Positions 42,786 to 52,146 of a DNA stretch of 64,000 nt are shown one piece after another. The stretch comes from Bacillota bacterium. GTDB taxonomy: Bacteria > Bacillota > Clostridia > Clostridiales > Clostridiaceae. The translations under genes and the position numbers were made by a program. The stretch spans positions 1 through 64,000 of the forward strand of contig JAEXLD010000041.1 in NCBI GenBank assembly GCA_023445445.1, given 5' to 3'. How positions within the stretch are numbered: position 1 is the first letter of the stretch; each line of letters starts with the position of its first letter. Below the pieces are notes generated by a model. That model had not been told where the DNA came from and did not search any database. It saw nothing but the letters and a program-made list of their open reading frames with translations.

Positions 42786-45125
42786 ATGTTTGGAAGTTTA
42801 TTAGGTTATAAGATTAATGAAAATATTATAAGTGTTAAATATGAAGAAAATGAAGTTAATATAACAATTATAAATGATAATATTGTTAATTTTTTTGTTC
42901 CACTGCATAGAGAGGAGAGAATCTCAAAAGCAGTAGAAGAAATTAAGTATATGAATATAGATTTTTCTATAGAAGAAGAAGAAAGCAATATTATTTTAAA
43001 AACAAAAAACCTTATATTAGAAATTAAAGATGATTTTATAGTTAATATATATGATAAGGATAGAAATGTTTTATGTAGGGATTATAATGGTAAAAGAAAG
43101 CCCTTTGTAAGAAATGGCAATAATTTATCCTTAGCTGAAGAGGAAGGTCATAATCTTAATGGTCATGAGGAATATAAGATTTTTATTCCTAAGATTATGG
43201 AAGATAATATGTATTTTTATGGCCTTGGTGAACGAACAGGTTCATTAAATAAGAAAGGATACCATTATAGAAATTGGAATACAGATGATCCAAGTCCTCA
43301 TGGAGAAACCTTTCAGCAATTATATAAATCAATTCCTTTTTTAATTTCTTTAAAGGATAATAATGCATTTGGTATCTTTTTTGATAATCATTTTGAAACT
43401 CATTTTGATATGGGAAAGGAAAATTCTAATTACTATTATTTTTCAGCAGTAGATGGAAATATTGATTATTATTTTATATATGGACCAGAAGTTAAAGATG
43501 TAGTAAATGAATATACAAATTTAACAGGAAAAACACCTCTTCCCCAAATGTGGACACTTGGCTATCAACAATGTAGATGGTCATATTCTCCTAAGGAAAG
43601 AGTTCTGGAAATAGCAAAAGCTTTCAGAGAAAAAGAGATTCCATGTGATACATTATATTTAGATATAGATTATATGGATGGTTTTAGAGTATTTACTTGG
43701 GATAATAAAACCTTTGAAAATCCTAATGATTTTATTAATGAGCTTAAAAAAATGGGCTTTAAAGTAGTTACAATTATAGATCCTGGTGTAAAAATAGATA
43801 AGGATTATAGTATATATTCTCAAGGCCTTAAAAATGATTATTTTGCAAAAGATAAGGATGGAATAATATATAAAAATAAGGTATGGCCTGGAGAATCTGT
43901 ATATCCTGATTTTATGAATTCAAAGGTTAGAAAATGGTGGGCAGATAATCAAAAAATTATGATGGATACTGGTGTTTCAGGAATATGGAATGATATGAAT
44001 GAGCCAGCTAGCTTTAATGGGCCTTTACCTGATGATGTTACTTTTAATGAAGATGGATTAGAGGTTACTCATAGAGAAATTCATAATATATATGGTCATA
44101 TGATGAGTAAAGCTACTTATGAAGGAATAAAGAAAACTACAAATAAGAGACCTTTTGTAATTACAAGAGCTTGTTATTCTGGTACTCAAAAATATTCAAC
44201 TGTATGGACTGGAGATAATCAAAGTACTTGGGAACACTTAAGAATGTCAATTCCTATGCTAATGAATTTAGGATTAAGTGGAATGAGTTTTTGTGGAACA
44301 GATGTGGGAGGCTTTGGACATGATTGTACTGGGGAACTTTTATCTAGATGGGTTCAAGTCGGTGCATTTACTCCTTTATTTAGAAATCATTCAGCCATGG
44401 GTACTAGAGATCAAGAACCTTGGGCTTTTGATAAAGAAACAGAAGAAATTAATAAAAAGTATATAAATCTTAGATATAAATTAATTCCTTATTTATATGA
44501 TTTATTATGGAAGGGTGAAAGTACAGGTGCTCCTATCATTAGACCTCTTCTATTTGAATATCAAGATGACAAAAATACTTATGAAATAAATGATGAGTTT
44601 CTTTGTGGAGATAGTATTTTAGTTGCTCCAGTATTAGAACAAGGAATGAGAAAAAAACTGGTTTATTTACCAAAGGGAAATAAATGGATAGATTATTGGA
44701 CAGGTGAAAATTATACTGGTGGCCAATATATAGTAAAGGACTCCCCATTAGATATTTGTCCTATCTTTATAAAGGAATCTTCAATTATTCCAATGGGAGC
44801 TGAACAAAATTATATAGGTGAAAAAACTAATGATGAATTAATCATAAATATATATTTAGGAGAAGATGGTACAGAGTTTAATTATACTCATTATAATGAT
44901 GACGGTGAAAGCTTTGGCTATAAAGAGGGAGTCTTTAACCAATATGAAATAAAGGTTTCAAATATGGACACTATAAATATATTTTTTACAGTAAATAAAA
45001 CTAATTATATTAATAAATATTCTAGAGTTAAATTTATATTAAATAACTTAAATTATGAGAAGAAAACATATATAAATGGTAAGAAGGTTACTTTAAATAA
45101 TAATTCTTTAGAGATTAATATATAA
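42786..45125 (+). CDS. GH31 alpha-glucosidase
   Basis: 779 residues, no signal peptide. GH31 catalytic nucleophile D403 in GIWNDMNEPA and acid/base D477 in WTGDNQSTW. YGLGERTGSLNKKG and FCGTDVGGFGHDCTGELLSRW are typical of alpha-glucosidases of this family, and the C-terminal part is beta-sandwich. It likely hydrolyses terminal alpha-glucosyl bonds (maltose, isomaltose or other oligosaccharides) in the cytoplasm. A terminator follows. Confidence 0.92.
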   Translation: MFGSLLGYKINENIISVKYEENEVNITIINDNIVNFFVPLHREERISKAVEEIKYMNIDFSIEEEESNIILKTKNLILEIKDDFIVNIYDKDRNVLCRDYNGKRKPFVRNGNNLSLAEEEGHNLNGHEEYKIFIPKIMEDNMYFYGLGERTGSLNKKGYHYRNWNTDDPSPHGETFQQLYKSIPFLISLKDNNAFGIFFDNHFETHFDMGKENSNYYYFSAVDGNIDYYFIYGPEVKDVVNEYTNLTGKTPLPQMWTLGYQQCRWSYSPKERVLEIAKAFREKEIPCDTLYLDIDYMDGFRVFTWDNKTFENPNDFINELKKMGFKVVTIIDPGVKIDKDYSIYSQGLKNDYFAKDKDGIIYKNKVWPGESVYPDFMNSKVRKWWADNQKIMMDTGVSGIWNDMNEPASFNGPLPDDVTFNEDGLEVTHREIHNIYGHMMSKATYEGIKKTTNKRPFVITRACYSGTQKYSTVWTGDNQSTWEHLRMSIPMLMNLGLSGMSFCGTDVGGFGHDCTGELLSRWVQVGAFTPLFRNHSAMGTRDQEPWAFDKETEEINKKYINLRYKLIPYLYDLLWKGESTGAPIIRPLLFEYQDDKNTYEINDEFLCGDSILVAPVLEQGMRKKLVYLPKGNKWIDYWTGENYTGGQYIVKDSPLDICPIFIKESSIIPMGAEQNYIGEKTNDELIINIYLGEDGTEFNYTHYNDDGESFGYKEGVFNQYEIKVSNMDTINIFFTVNKTNYINKYSRVKFILNNLNYEKKTYINGKKVTLNNNSLEINI

Positions 45126-45130
45126 AAAAT

Positions 45131-45166
45131 AAATGCTAGTAGGCTTTTCAGACCTACTAGCATTTA
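45131..45166. terminator. Terminator of the GH31 gene
   Basis: AAATGCTAGTAGG (45131-45143) pairs perfectly with 45153-45165; serves both GH31 (plus) and nitroreductase (minus). Confidence 0.8.
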
Positions 45167-45187
45167 TTAATGTAAATAAAACCAGTA

Positions 45188-45844
45188 TTATTTAACGAAT
45201 TCAACTACATCATTAAATTTTCTTCTTGTTTTAGGTATAGGAACATCATTTCTATATCCTAAAGCTAGCATACAAGCTATATTATAGTGACTAACATCTA
45301 AAAGATTTCTACTATTTAGAATTTCTGTTACTGATTCAGCATCATAACCACCTATTGTACAAGAATCTACTCCAATTAAAGCAGATGTAGTTAACATAGT
45401 ACCAAGAGCTATATATGCTTGTTCTCTTGAATAATGATTCATTTCACTCTCATCATTTTTATATCTATAATCATTAACATTTTTTATTGCCTTTAATAAA
45501 CTTTCTGCTAGTTCTTTTGGTAGTTGTTTATCTTCATAAAATAACTTATTTAAGTATTTAGAATCTGCCTTCAAATCCTTTGCAGTTCTATTTAATATAA
45601 TTACTAAATGACTACATGTAGGAATTTGCCTTTTTCCACCTAAAGATACCTTAGCTAAATCATTTTTTAACTCTTCATTAGTTATAACCAAAAACTTCCA
45701 AGGTTCTATTCCTATTGAACTTGGTGATAATCTACCACTTTCAAGTATTAAATTTAAATCTTCATCTGTAACTTTCTTATTTTTATCAAATTCTTTACAA
45801 GAATATCTGTTATTTAAAGAATTTAATATTTCAATATTATCCAT
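45188..45844 (-). CDS. Nitroreductase family protein (NfsB-like)
   Basis: 218 residues. RYSCKEFDKNKKVTDEDLNLILESGRLSPSSIGIEPWKFLVI is the FMN-binding start. CTIGGYDAESVTEIL and ALGYRNDVPIPKTRRKF at the end are typical of NAD(P)H-dependent nitro/quinone reductases. It is divergent from the peroxidase pair and may belong to the same oxidative-stress response, but I see no matching operator on its own side. Confidence 0.87.
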   Translation of the reverse strand: MDNIEILNSLNNRYSCKEFDKNKKVTDEDLNLILESGRLSPSSIGIEPWKFLVITNEELKNDLAKVSLGGKRQIPTCSHLVIILNRTAKDLKADSKYLNKLFYEDKQLPKELAESLLKAIKNVNDYRYKNDESEMNHYSREQAYIALGTMLTTSALIGVDSCTIGGYDAESVTEILNSRNLLDVSHYNIACMLALGYRNDVPIPKTRRKFNDVVEFVK

Positions 45845-45955
45845 ATAAAACTTCTCCTTATTAGAATTATAAATATAGTATAAAGTAATTATACTCCATA
45901 AAATTTCCTACAAAAATATTTAAATAAATATTGGCTAATTTTTTTCTTATACTTG

Positions 45956-46012
45956 TTGACTTAAATATTCAAAAGGTATAAAATTAATTTAGTTGTATAC
46001 AATTTAATTGTA
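45956..46012 (+). promoter_or_regulatory. Promoter with OhrR-type operator before the peroxidase genes
   Basis: TTGACT (45956-45961), 17 bases, TAAAAT (45979-45984). Just downstream TACAATTTAATTGTA (45998-46012) is a perfect 7-bp inverted repeat matching the half-unit of the Bacillus OhrR operator (TACAATTAAATTGTA), and it overlaps a TTGTATACAA palindrome. Position at and after the start site fits repression. Confidence 0.65.
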
Positions 46013-46039
46013 ATAAATATATAAATGGAGGAATGTGTA

Positions 46040-46585
46040 ATGAGTTTTTATGATTTTAAAGCAAATGACATCAATGGAAAAGAAAGATTAATGAATGATT
46101 ACAAAGGCAAAGTATTAGTTGTTGTAAATACAGCAAGTAAATGTGGTTTTACTCCTCAGTATGCTGATTTAGAAAAGATATATAAGGAATTTAATAATAG
46201 TGGATTAGAAATATTAGGTTTCCCATGTAATCAATTTATGGAACAAGAACCTGGAAGTAGCAGTGAAGTGAAGAGTTTTTGTGAACTTAATTATGGAGTT
46301 ACTTTTGATTTATTTGAAAAAATTGACGTAAGAGGTACCTCTGCTCATCCAATATTTAAATATTTATGTAGTGAAAAACCTTTTGAAGGTTTTGATTTAA
46401 CTAAAGCAAATGGTAAATTGTTAAATAGTATAATAAGCGAAAAATTCCCAGAATATTTAATTGATGATTCAATAAAATGGAATTTCACGAAATTTCTTAT
46501 AGATAGAGATGGAAAAGTTATAAAAAGATATGAACCAACAGTGGATCCTCTAGATATGGTTGATGATATAAAAAAATTACTTTAA
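46040..46585 (+). CDS. Glutathione-peroxidase-family thiol peroxidase, copy 1
   Basis: 181 residues from ATG 46040, preceded by GGAGGA; an ATG at 46025 is part of the site. Non-selenium type: Cys35 in TASKCGFTP replaces selenocysteine, with Gln in LGFPCNQF and Trp/Asn in IKWNFTKFLIDR completing the catalytic set. Reduces organic and hydrogen peroxides, in clostridia probably with thioredoxin or a rubredoxin-type donor. An insert of about 25 residues (after LCSEKPFEGFD) distinguishes it from copy 2. Confidence 0.92.
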   Translation: MSFYDFKANDINGKERLMNDYKGKVLVVVNTASKCGFTPQYADLEKIYKEFNNSGLEILGFPCNQFMEQEPGSSSEVKSFCELNYGVTFDLFEKIDVRGTSAHPIFKYLCSEKPFEGFDLTKANGKLLNSIISEKFPEYLIDDSIKWNFTKFLIDRDGKVIKRYEPTVDPLDMVDDIKKLL

Positions 46586-46601
46586 TAGGAGATGTTTATT
46601 T

Positions 46602-47075
46602 ATGAGCTTTTATGATTATTCTGCCAAAGATATAGATGGAAAAGAAAAATTAATGAGTCATTATAAAGGAAAGGTTGTATTAGTGGTTAATACTGCAAGT
46701 AAATGTGGCCTTACCCCTCAATTAAAGGATCTTGAAAATTTATATAAGGAATATAAGGATTTAGGTTTTGAAATATTAGGATTCCCTTGCAATCAATTTT
46801 TAAATCAAGAACCAGGTGATAGTAAAGAAGTTAAAAACTTCTGTGAAATTAATTATGGTGTTACCTTTAGTATGTTTGAAAAAATAGATGTTAATGGAAA
46901 TAATGCTCATCCAATATATAAATACTTAAAAGACCAAGATAAGGGAATACTTACTAAAGAAATCAAATGGAATTTTACCAAGTTTTTAATCGATAGAAAT
47001 GGAAATGTTGTAAAAAGGTATTCACCAACAACATCTCCTTTAAAGATAAAAGAGGTCATTGATAAAATACTATAA
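46602..47075 (+). CDS. Glutathione-peroxidase-family thiol peroxidase, copy 2
   Basis: 157 residues, 16 bases after copy 1 with AGGAGA, so co-transcribed. Cys35 in TASKCGLTP, LGFPCNQF and IKWNFTKFLIDR again complete. The two are tandem duplicates that have diverged; copy 2 lacks the insert of copy 1. An OhrR gene follows after 90 bases. Confidence 0.92.
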   Translation: MSFYDYSAKDIDGKEKLMSHYKGKVVLVVNTASKCGLTPQLKDLENLYKEYKDLGFEILGFPCNQFLNQEPGDSKEVKNFCEINYGVTFSMFEKIDVNGNNAHPIYKYLKDQDKGILTKEIKWNFTKFLIDRNGNVVKRYSPTTSPLKIKEVIDKIL

Positions 47076-47086
47076 GTAAATATATA

Positions 47087-47143
47087 TTGACATAAAGGAT
47101 TTTAAAATGTAAAATCAATTTAATTTAGTGAAATTAAATTTGA
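47087..47143 (+). promoter_or_regulatory. ohrR promoter with overlapping palindrome (autoregulation)
   Basis: TTGACA (47087-47092), 17 bases, TAAAAT (47110-47115), followed at once by TCAATTTAATTT (47115-47126) and its near-complement AAATTAAATTTGA (47131-47143). This gives the same promoter-plus-operator layout as before the peroxidase genes. Confidence 0.6.
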
Positions 47144-47165
47144 TACTTATGTGTAGGTGAAAAAT

Positions 47166-47597
47166 ATGAATGAATATAGTAGTCTAAAGTTAGATAATCA
47201 ATTATGTTTCTCTTTATACGCTTTATCGAGAGAAATAATCAAATTATATAAACCCTTATTAGATGAATTAAACTTAACCTATACTCAATATATAGTAATG
47301 CTTGTATTGTGGGAAGAGAATAAAGCAAGTGTAAAACATATTGGAAATAGGTTACATCTAGATTCTGGTACCTTAACTCCATTGTTGAAAAAATTAGAAG
47401 CTATGGAGCTTATTAAAAGATACAGAGATGAAAGTGACGATAGAGTTGTTATAGCTGAACTAACAGAGAAGGGAAATTCTCTTAAAGAAAAAGCTAAAAA
47501 TATTCCTAATAAAGTATTATGTAATATAAAGCTTCCAATAGAAAAAGCTGTTGATTTAAAAAGTAGCTTAGATGAATTATTGGATAACTTAGAATAA
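47166..47597 (+). CDS. ohrR: OhrR-like MarR family peroxide sensor-repressor
   Basis: 143 residues from ATG 47166; an in-frame GTG at 47157 is the alternative. It closely follows Bacillus OhrR: LDNQLCFSLYALSREIIKLYKPLLDELNLTY with the redox Cys14 in place, then HLDSGTLTPLLKKLEAMELI (recognition helix) and DRVVIAELTEKG. Oxidation of the Cys by organic hydroperoxides releases the repressor from DNA. Only one Cys besides a late Cys is needed. It likely controls itself and the peroxidases upstream through the AT-rich palindromes. Confidence 0.88.
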   Translation: MNEYSSLKLDNQLCFSLYALSREIIKLYKPLLDELNLTYTQYIVMLVLWEENKASVKHIGNRLHLDSGTLTPLLKKLEAMELIKRYRDESDDRVVIAELTEKGNSLKEKAKNIPNKVLCNIKLPIEKAVDLKSSLDELLDNLE

Positions 47598-47650
47598 TTT
47601 TTTATATATTAAATAACAAATATAAATTAATAATTCAATACTTTTCTTTT

Positions 47651-47676
47651 AGAGCTGTTTTGTGCAGCTCTTTTTA
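47651..47676 (+). terminator. Terminator of ohrR
   Basis: AGAGCTG (47651-47657) pairs with CAGCTCT (47665-47671), followed by TTTTT. Confidence 0.75.
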
Positions 47677-47753
47677 TATGAACAATTTTATTGCACAAAA
47701 CATCATACTAGAGTACTATATTAAGTGTTTATTAAAAAGTCGGAGTGATTAAT

Positions 47754-48479
47754 ATGGAAGAAAGATTGCAAAAGTATATGGCAAGATGTGGTGTAGCATC
47801 TAGGCGAAAGTGTGAAGAAATCATACTTAGTGGAAAAGTCAAAGTAAATAATGAGATAGTAAATGAACTTGGAGTTAAAATAAATTCAGAAGTTGATATT
47901 GTTTCTTATGATGGTAAAATAATTAAACCTGAAGAAAAAAAACTTTATATTATGCTTAATAAACCTGAAGGATATATTACTTCTGTAAAGGATGAAAAAG
48001 GAAGAAAAACTATTTTAGATTTAGTTAAAGTGGATGAAAGAGTTTATCCCATTGGAAGGTTAGACTATGATAGTTCTGGATTAATTTTATTAACTAACGA
48101 TGGTGAAATCTATAATAAAATAATTCACCCAAGAGTTAAAATAGGGAAAAAATACATAGTATTATGCAAAGGTGAATTTAGTAAAGATGAGCTTATTAGA
48201 TTTGAAAATGGTATAGACATTGGTGGATATGTTACTGCAAAAGCAAAAATAGAAATTATTGATAAGGAAAAGGGGAAAAATAATTCAATTAACACCTTAG
48301 TAGAAATTACAATTCATGAAGGTAAGAATAGACAAATCAGAAGAATGTGTGAAGCCCTTGGTCATCCTGTAATTTCATTAAATAGAATATCCATTGGCGA
48401 TCTTAAATTAGGGTATTTAAAAAAAGGTCAGTGGAGAAACTTAACAGAAAATGAATTGAAATATATTAATTCATTATAG
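47754..48479 (+). CDS. rluB: rRNA pseudouridine synthase, RsuA/RluB family
   Basis: 241 residues from ATG 47754 (CGGAG upstream; an in-frame GTG at 47745 is also possible). N-terminal S4 RNA-binding domain (RLQKYMARCGVASRRKCEEIILSG) and pseudouridine synthase catalytic Asp in GRLDYDSSGLILLTNDG; EGKNRQIRRMCEALGHPV near the end. It modifies large-subunit rRNA (RluB-type) in the cytoplasm. The mnmM-like methyltransferase gene starts 9 bases later. Confidence 0.9.
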   Translation: MEERLQKYMARCGVASRRKCEEIILSGKVKVNNEIVNELGVKINSEVDIVSYDGKIIKPEEKKLYIMLNKPEGYITSVKDEKGRKTILDLVKVDERVYPIGRLDYDSSGLILLTNDGEIYNKIIHPRVKIGKKYIVLCKGEFSKDELIRFENGIDIGGYVTAKAKIEIIDKEKGKNNSINTLVEITIHEGKNRQIRRMCEALGHPVISLNRISIGDLKLGYLKKGQWRNLTENELKYINSL

Positions 48480-48488
48480 AGGTGAAGT

Positions 48489-49031
48489 ATGTTTAAATAT
48501 GTAGGTAATATAAGTGACTTATCTCATTATATAATTAAAGATTTTATTGAAAATAAAAATGTTGCAATAGATGCAACTCTAGGTAATGGATTTGATACAG
48601 ATTTTTTATCTTCTTTATTTCATAAGGTTTATTCTTTTGATATTCAAAAAGAAGCTTGTGAAAATTATATAGCCAAGAATAAGGATAATGTTAATGTTAT
48701 AAATGATTCACATCATTTATTTAAAAATTATATAAATGAACAAGTAGATTGCATTATGTATAATTTAGGATTTCTTCCTGGGGGAAATAAAGAAATAACA
48801 ACTTTACATAAAACTTCATTAGAAAGCATTAAAGCTGGTTTAGATATATTAAATAGTGGCGGAATAATGACAATTTGCATTTATAGGGGCCATGATGAAG
48901 GTAAAATAGAAGAAACTTGCATTTTAGATTATCTAAAGGACTTATCCAAAAACAAGTTTGGAGTAATGATTCAATCTTACTTAAACAGGCAAGATATCTC
49001 GCCTTTGTTAGTTGTCGTTGAGAAAAAATAG
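48489..49031 (+). CDS. mnmM: tRNA U34 methyltransferase MnmM (YtqB family)
   Basis: 180-residue class I SAM methyltransferase: IDATLGNGFDTDFLS (motif I), YSFDIQKEA (motif II), YNLGFLPGGNKE and the C-terminal QSYLNRQDISPLLVVVEKK. This is the YtqB family, shown in Bacillus to methylate nm5s2U at the wobble position. GAGGTG precedes ATG. It is coupled to the rluB-type gene. Confidence 0.85.
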   Translation: MFKYVGNISDLSHYIIKDFIENKNVAIDATLGNGFDTDFLSSLFHKVYSFDIQKEACENYIAKNKDNVNVINDSHHLFKNYINEQVDCIMYNLGFLPGGNKEITTLHKTSLESIKAGLDILNSGGIMTICIYRGHDEGKIEETCILDYLKDLSKNKFGVMIQSYLNRQDISPLLVVVEKK

Positions 49032-49166
49032 AATTGACAACTTTAAAATGTAACGGAAGTTTTTATAGTAAATATATAACAAAATGAAATTATTATTGAT
49101 GATTTATTCAGAAAATGATAATATAGAATTAACAATTTTTAGTTTTATTGAAAAGAAGGGATACGG

Positions 49167-50063
49167 ATGGATACTAATCTTAACGACAACTCAAAAGATT
49201 TAATGCGATTAATACAATCAAGGTTCCCAAGATTGAGTAAAGGACAAAAATTAATCGCTGAATATATTTTAAAGAGCTATGATAAAGCAGCCTTTATGAC
49301 TGCAGCTAAACTTGGTGTATCTGTAGGAGTTTCAGAATCAACAGTAGTTAGATTTGCAAATGAACTTGGTTTTTCAGGATACCCTAAACTTCAAAAGGCT
49401 TTACAAGAACTAATAAAAAACAAACTTACCACAGTTCAAAGATTAGAGTTATCTAATGATTATATAAGTGAAGGCTATGCTCTTAAGGGAGTTCTTAAAG
49501 CAGATATGGAAAACATAAGAGCTACTTTAGAAAAAATTAATTATAATACCTTTGAAGAAGTAGTGAAAAAAATATTCGAAGCTAAAAGGATATATATAAT
49601 TGGTCTTAGAAGTTCTACAGCTTTAGCAGAATTCCTAGGTTTTTATCTTAATATAATTTTACAAAATGTAAGAACTGTTGGAAATGGAATATCAGACATT
49701 TTTGAACAAATGATTAATTTAGAAGAAGGAGATTTAGTTATAGGCATAGGATTTCCAAGATATGCATCAAGAACCATTGATGCTTTAGCTTTTGCTCAAG
49801 ATAGAGGAGCTAATGTTGTAGCTATAACAGATAGTCTTTTATCGCCTTTAGCTGCAAAAGCAGATTACTCTTTAATAGCTCAAAGCAACATGGCTTCTTT
49901 TGTTGATTCTTTAGTTGCTCCATTATCTGTTATTAATGCACTAATAATAGCAGTTGGTATGAGAGAAAAACAAAGTATAACTACTACTTTTAATAATTTA
50001 GAAGAAATATGGAGAGAGTATAACGTTTATTCTTATAATAATAAAAATGTTGCTGATGATTAA
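49167..50063 (+). CDS. RpiR/MurR family transcriptional regulator
   Basis: 298 residues. HTH_6 domain (RFPRLSKGQKLIAEYILKSYDKAAFMTAAKLGVSVGVSESTVVRFANELGFSGYP) and SIS domain (IYIIGLRSSTALAEFLGFYL; GIGFPRYASRTIDAL). Longer than the RpiR at 34241 and a different subclass. Monocistronic between core genes; its target and sugar-phosphate ligand are unknown. AAGGGA precedes ATG; a terminator follows. Confidence 0.87.
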   Translation: MDTNLNDNSKDLMRLIQSRFPRLSKGQKLIAEYILKSYDKAAFMTAAKLGVSVGVSESTVVRFANELGFSGYPKLQKALQELIKNKLTTVQRLELSNDYISEGYALKGVLKADMENIRATLEKINYNTFEEVVKKIFEAKRIYIIGLRSSTALAEFLGFYLNIILQNVRTVGNGISDIFEQMINLEEGDLVIGIGFPRYASRTIDALAFAQDRGANVVAITDSLLSPLAAKADYSLIAQSNMASFVDSLVAPLSVINALIIAVGMREKQSITTTFNNLEEIWREYNVYSYNNKNVADD

Positions 50064-50081
50064 ATAAAACATTATATAATG

Positions 50082-50106
50082 ACGACCATTATCTGGTCGT
50101 TTTTTC
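50082..50106 (+). terminator. Terminator of the RpiR gene
   Basis: ACGACCA (50082-50088) pairs with TGGTCGT (50094-50100), followed by TTTTTT. Confidence 0.88.
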
Positions 50107-50178
50107 ATTTATAAAAGTTGAATTTAATACCTTTAAATGATATATTTATTAAGATAAAATAATGCTTGGAGGATTATA

Positions 50179-51399
50179 ATGAAAAAGGTTATAGTAATTG
50201 GAGCAGGCCCAGCAGGTATGATGGCTGCTATAACAGCCTCAAAAAATAATAAGGTTATTTTACTTGATGGAAATGAAAAAGTTGGTAAAAAGCTATTCAT
50301 TACAGGTAAAGGTAGATGTAATGTAACAAATAGTAAGGATATATCAGAGTTTTTTGATTTTATACCAGGAAATCCTCACTTTTTATATAGTGCATTATAT
50401 TCTTATACCAATGAAGATACCATAAGCTTTTTTGAATCACAGGGAATAAAGTTAAAAAATGAAAGAGGGGGTAGGATTTTTCCTGCTTCAGATAAATCTT
50501 CAGATATAATAAAAGGATTAATGAAGGAAATAAACAAAAATAACATAGATTTGAAGTTAAATAGTCTAGTTACTAATATTAAGTTTAGTAATAATAAGAT
50601 AGAAGCTGTAGAAGTTAATAATAAATATTACATAGATGGAGACCATTTTATTATTGCAACTGGTGGAGTTTCATACCCTTTAACTGGATCCCGTGGAGAT
50701 GGAATAAGATTTTCAAAATCTCTTGGTCATAATATAATAGACTTAAAACCGTCCTTAGTGCCAATAGAATTAAAGGATAAGTGGATAAAGGACTTAACTG
50801 GTTTGACTCTTAAAAATATTGAAATAGCTCTATTTAATGATATTTCAAAAAAACCTATATATAAAAATCAAGGAGAAATGTTATTTACTAGCTATGGCTT
50901 ATCTGGACCGATTATTTTAAAAGCTTCAAGATATATTGAAAAAGATAAAAACTATTATTTAGTAGTTGATTTAAAACCTGCACTTACTTATGAAGATTTA
51001 GATAAGAGAGTACAAAAGGATTTTAAAAAGTATATAAATAAAGACTTTAAAAATTCTTTAGATGAATTGCTTCCTCAAAAATTAATACCTCTAATTATTT
51101 CTTTATCTCCTATTGAAGAAACTAAAAAAGTTAATGAAATAACTAAAGAGGAAAGAAAGTTTTTAGTTAACTTAATTAAGGGGCTAAAATTAAATATAAA
51201 AGCCTTAAGACCAATTGAAGAAGCAATAGTAACTTCTGGTGGAGTAGATACTTTAGAAATAGATCCCTCTACAATGAAATCTAAATTAATAAATAACTTA
51301 TCCTTTGCTGGAGAAGTTATAGATGTTGATGCTTTCACAGGAGGATATAATGTTCAAATTGCATTATCTACTGGTTATTTAGCTGGGAGCAATATATAA
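50179..51399 (+). CDS. HI0933/BaiN-like flavoprotein
   Basis: 406 residues with an N-terminal FAD-binding fold (VIVIGAGPAGMMAAITAS) and the family motif GKKLFITGKGRCNVTN. ATGGVSYPLTGSRGDG, and a C-terminal FAGEVIDVDAFTGGYNVQIALSTG dinucleotide-binding end. NAD(P)/FAD-dependent oxidoreductases of this family are widespread in Firmicutes; a related protein (BaiN) acts on bile-acid intermediates, but the general role is unknown. TGGAGG precedes ATG. cmk follows after 75 bases. Confidence 0.9.
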   Translation: MKKVIVIGAGPAGMMAAITASKNNKVILLDGNEKVGKKLFITGKGRCNVTNSKDISEFFDFIPGNPHFLYSALYSYTNEDTISFFESQGIKLKNERGGRIFPASDKSSDIIKGLMKEINKNNIDLKLNSLVTNIKFSNNKIEAVEVNNKYYIDGDHFIIATGGVSYPLTGSRGDGIRFSKSLGHNIIDLKPSLVPIELKDKWIKDLTGLTLKNIEIALFNDISKKPIYKNQGEMLFTSYGLSGPIILKASRYIEKDKNYYLVVDLKPALTYEDLDKRVQKDFKKYINKDFKNSLDELLPQKLIPLIISLSPIEETKKVNEITKEERKFLVNLIKGLKLNIKALRPIEEAIVTSGGVDTLEIDPSTMKSKLINNLSFAGEVIDVDAFTGGYNVQIALSTGYLAGSNI

Positions 51400-51474
51400 T
51401 ATACTTGTTAAAAATATATAATAATTATATAATTTATATGAAAATGTTTTTCAAAGACGAAAGGTGGAATACTA

Positions 51475-52122
51475 TTGAGAATATCAGTTGCTATAGATGG
51501 ACCAGCTGGAGCTGGTAAAAGTACAATTGCAAAATTAGTTGCCAAAAATTTTGATTTAATGTATATAAATACAGGTGCAATGTACAGAGCTGTAGCTTTA
51601 GTGGCTAAAGAAAATAATATAGGGGATACAGATGTTGATGCATTATGTGAAATAATTGATTCTTTTGATATGAAATTTGAAAATGATGATTTAATTTTAA
51701 ATGGTGAAAATATTCAAGAGAAAATCACAATGCCAGAAATTAGTGCTATAGTTTCCAAATATGCATCAATAAAAGAAGTAAGAAGCAAATTAGTAAAACT
51801 TCAAAGAGATATGTCAAAGAAATTTGATGTTATAATGGATGGAAGAGATATTGGTACAGTTGTATTAAAGGATTCAAAGTTTAAGTTTTTTCTAACTGCA
51901 ACTCCAGAAGCTAGAGCTGAAAGAAGATATAAGGAACTAAAAGATAGAGGGTTATCAGTAGATTATTCTACTATATTAGAAGATATAATAAAAAGGGATT
52001 ATATTGATAGCCATAGAGAAATTGACCCGTTAAAAAAAGCTGAAGACGCTATTGAAATAGATACAACAAATCTATCAATTGATGAAGTTGTTGAAAAAAT
52101 ATCCCTAAGTATAAAAAAATAA
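51475..52122 (+). CDS. cmk: Cytidylate kinase, TTG start
   Basis: 215 residues starting with TTG at 51475, with AAGGTGG at proper spacing and the protein beginning MRISVAIDGPAGAGKST, exactly the family start. Phosphorylates CMP/dCMP. Walker A GPAGAGKS, substrate-binding NTGAMYRAVAL, and DGRDIGTVVL are clear. Length as usual. ispH follows after 24 bases. Confidence 0.95.
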   Translation: MRISVAIDGPAGAGKSTIAKLVAKNFDLMYINTGAMYRAVALVAKENNIGDTDVDALCEIIDSFDMKFENDDLILNGENIQEKITMPEISAIVSKYASIKEVRSKLVKLQRDMSKKFDVIMDGRDIGTVVLKDSKFKFFLTATPEARAERRYKELKDRGLSVDYSTILEDIIKRDYIDSHREIDPLKKAEDAIEIDTTNLSIDEVVEKISLSIKK

Positions 52123-52146
52123 AAATAAGATCTTAGGAGAATTGAT

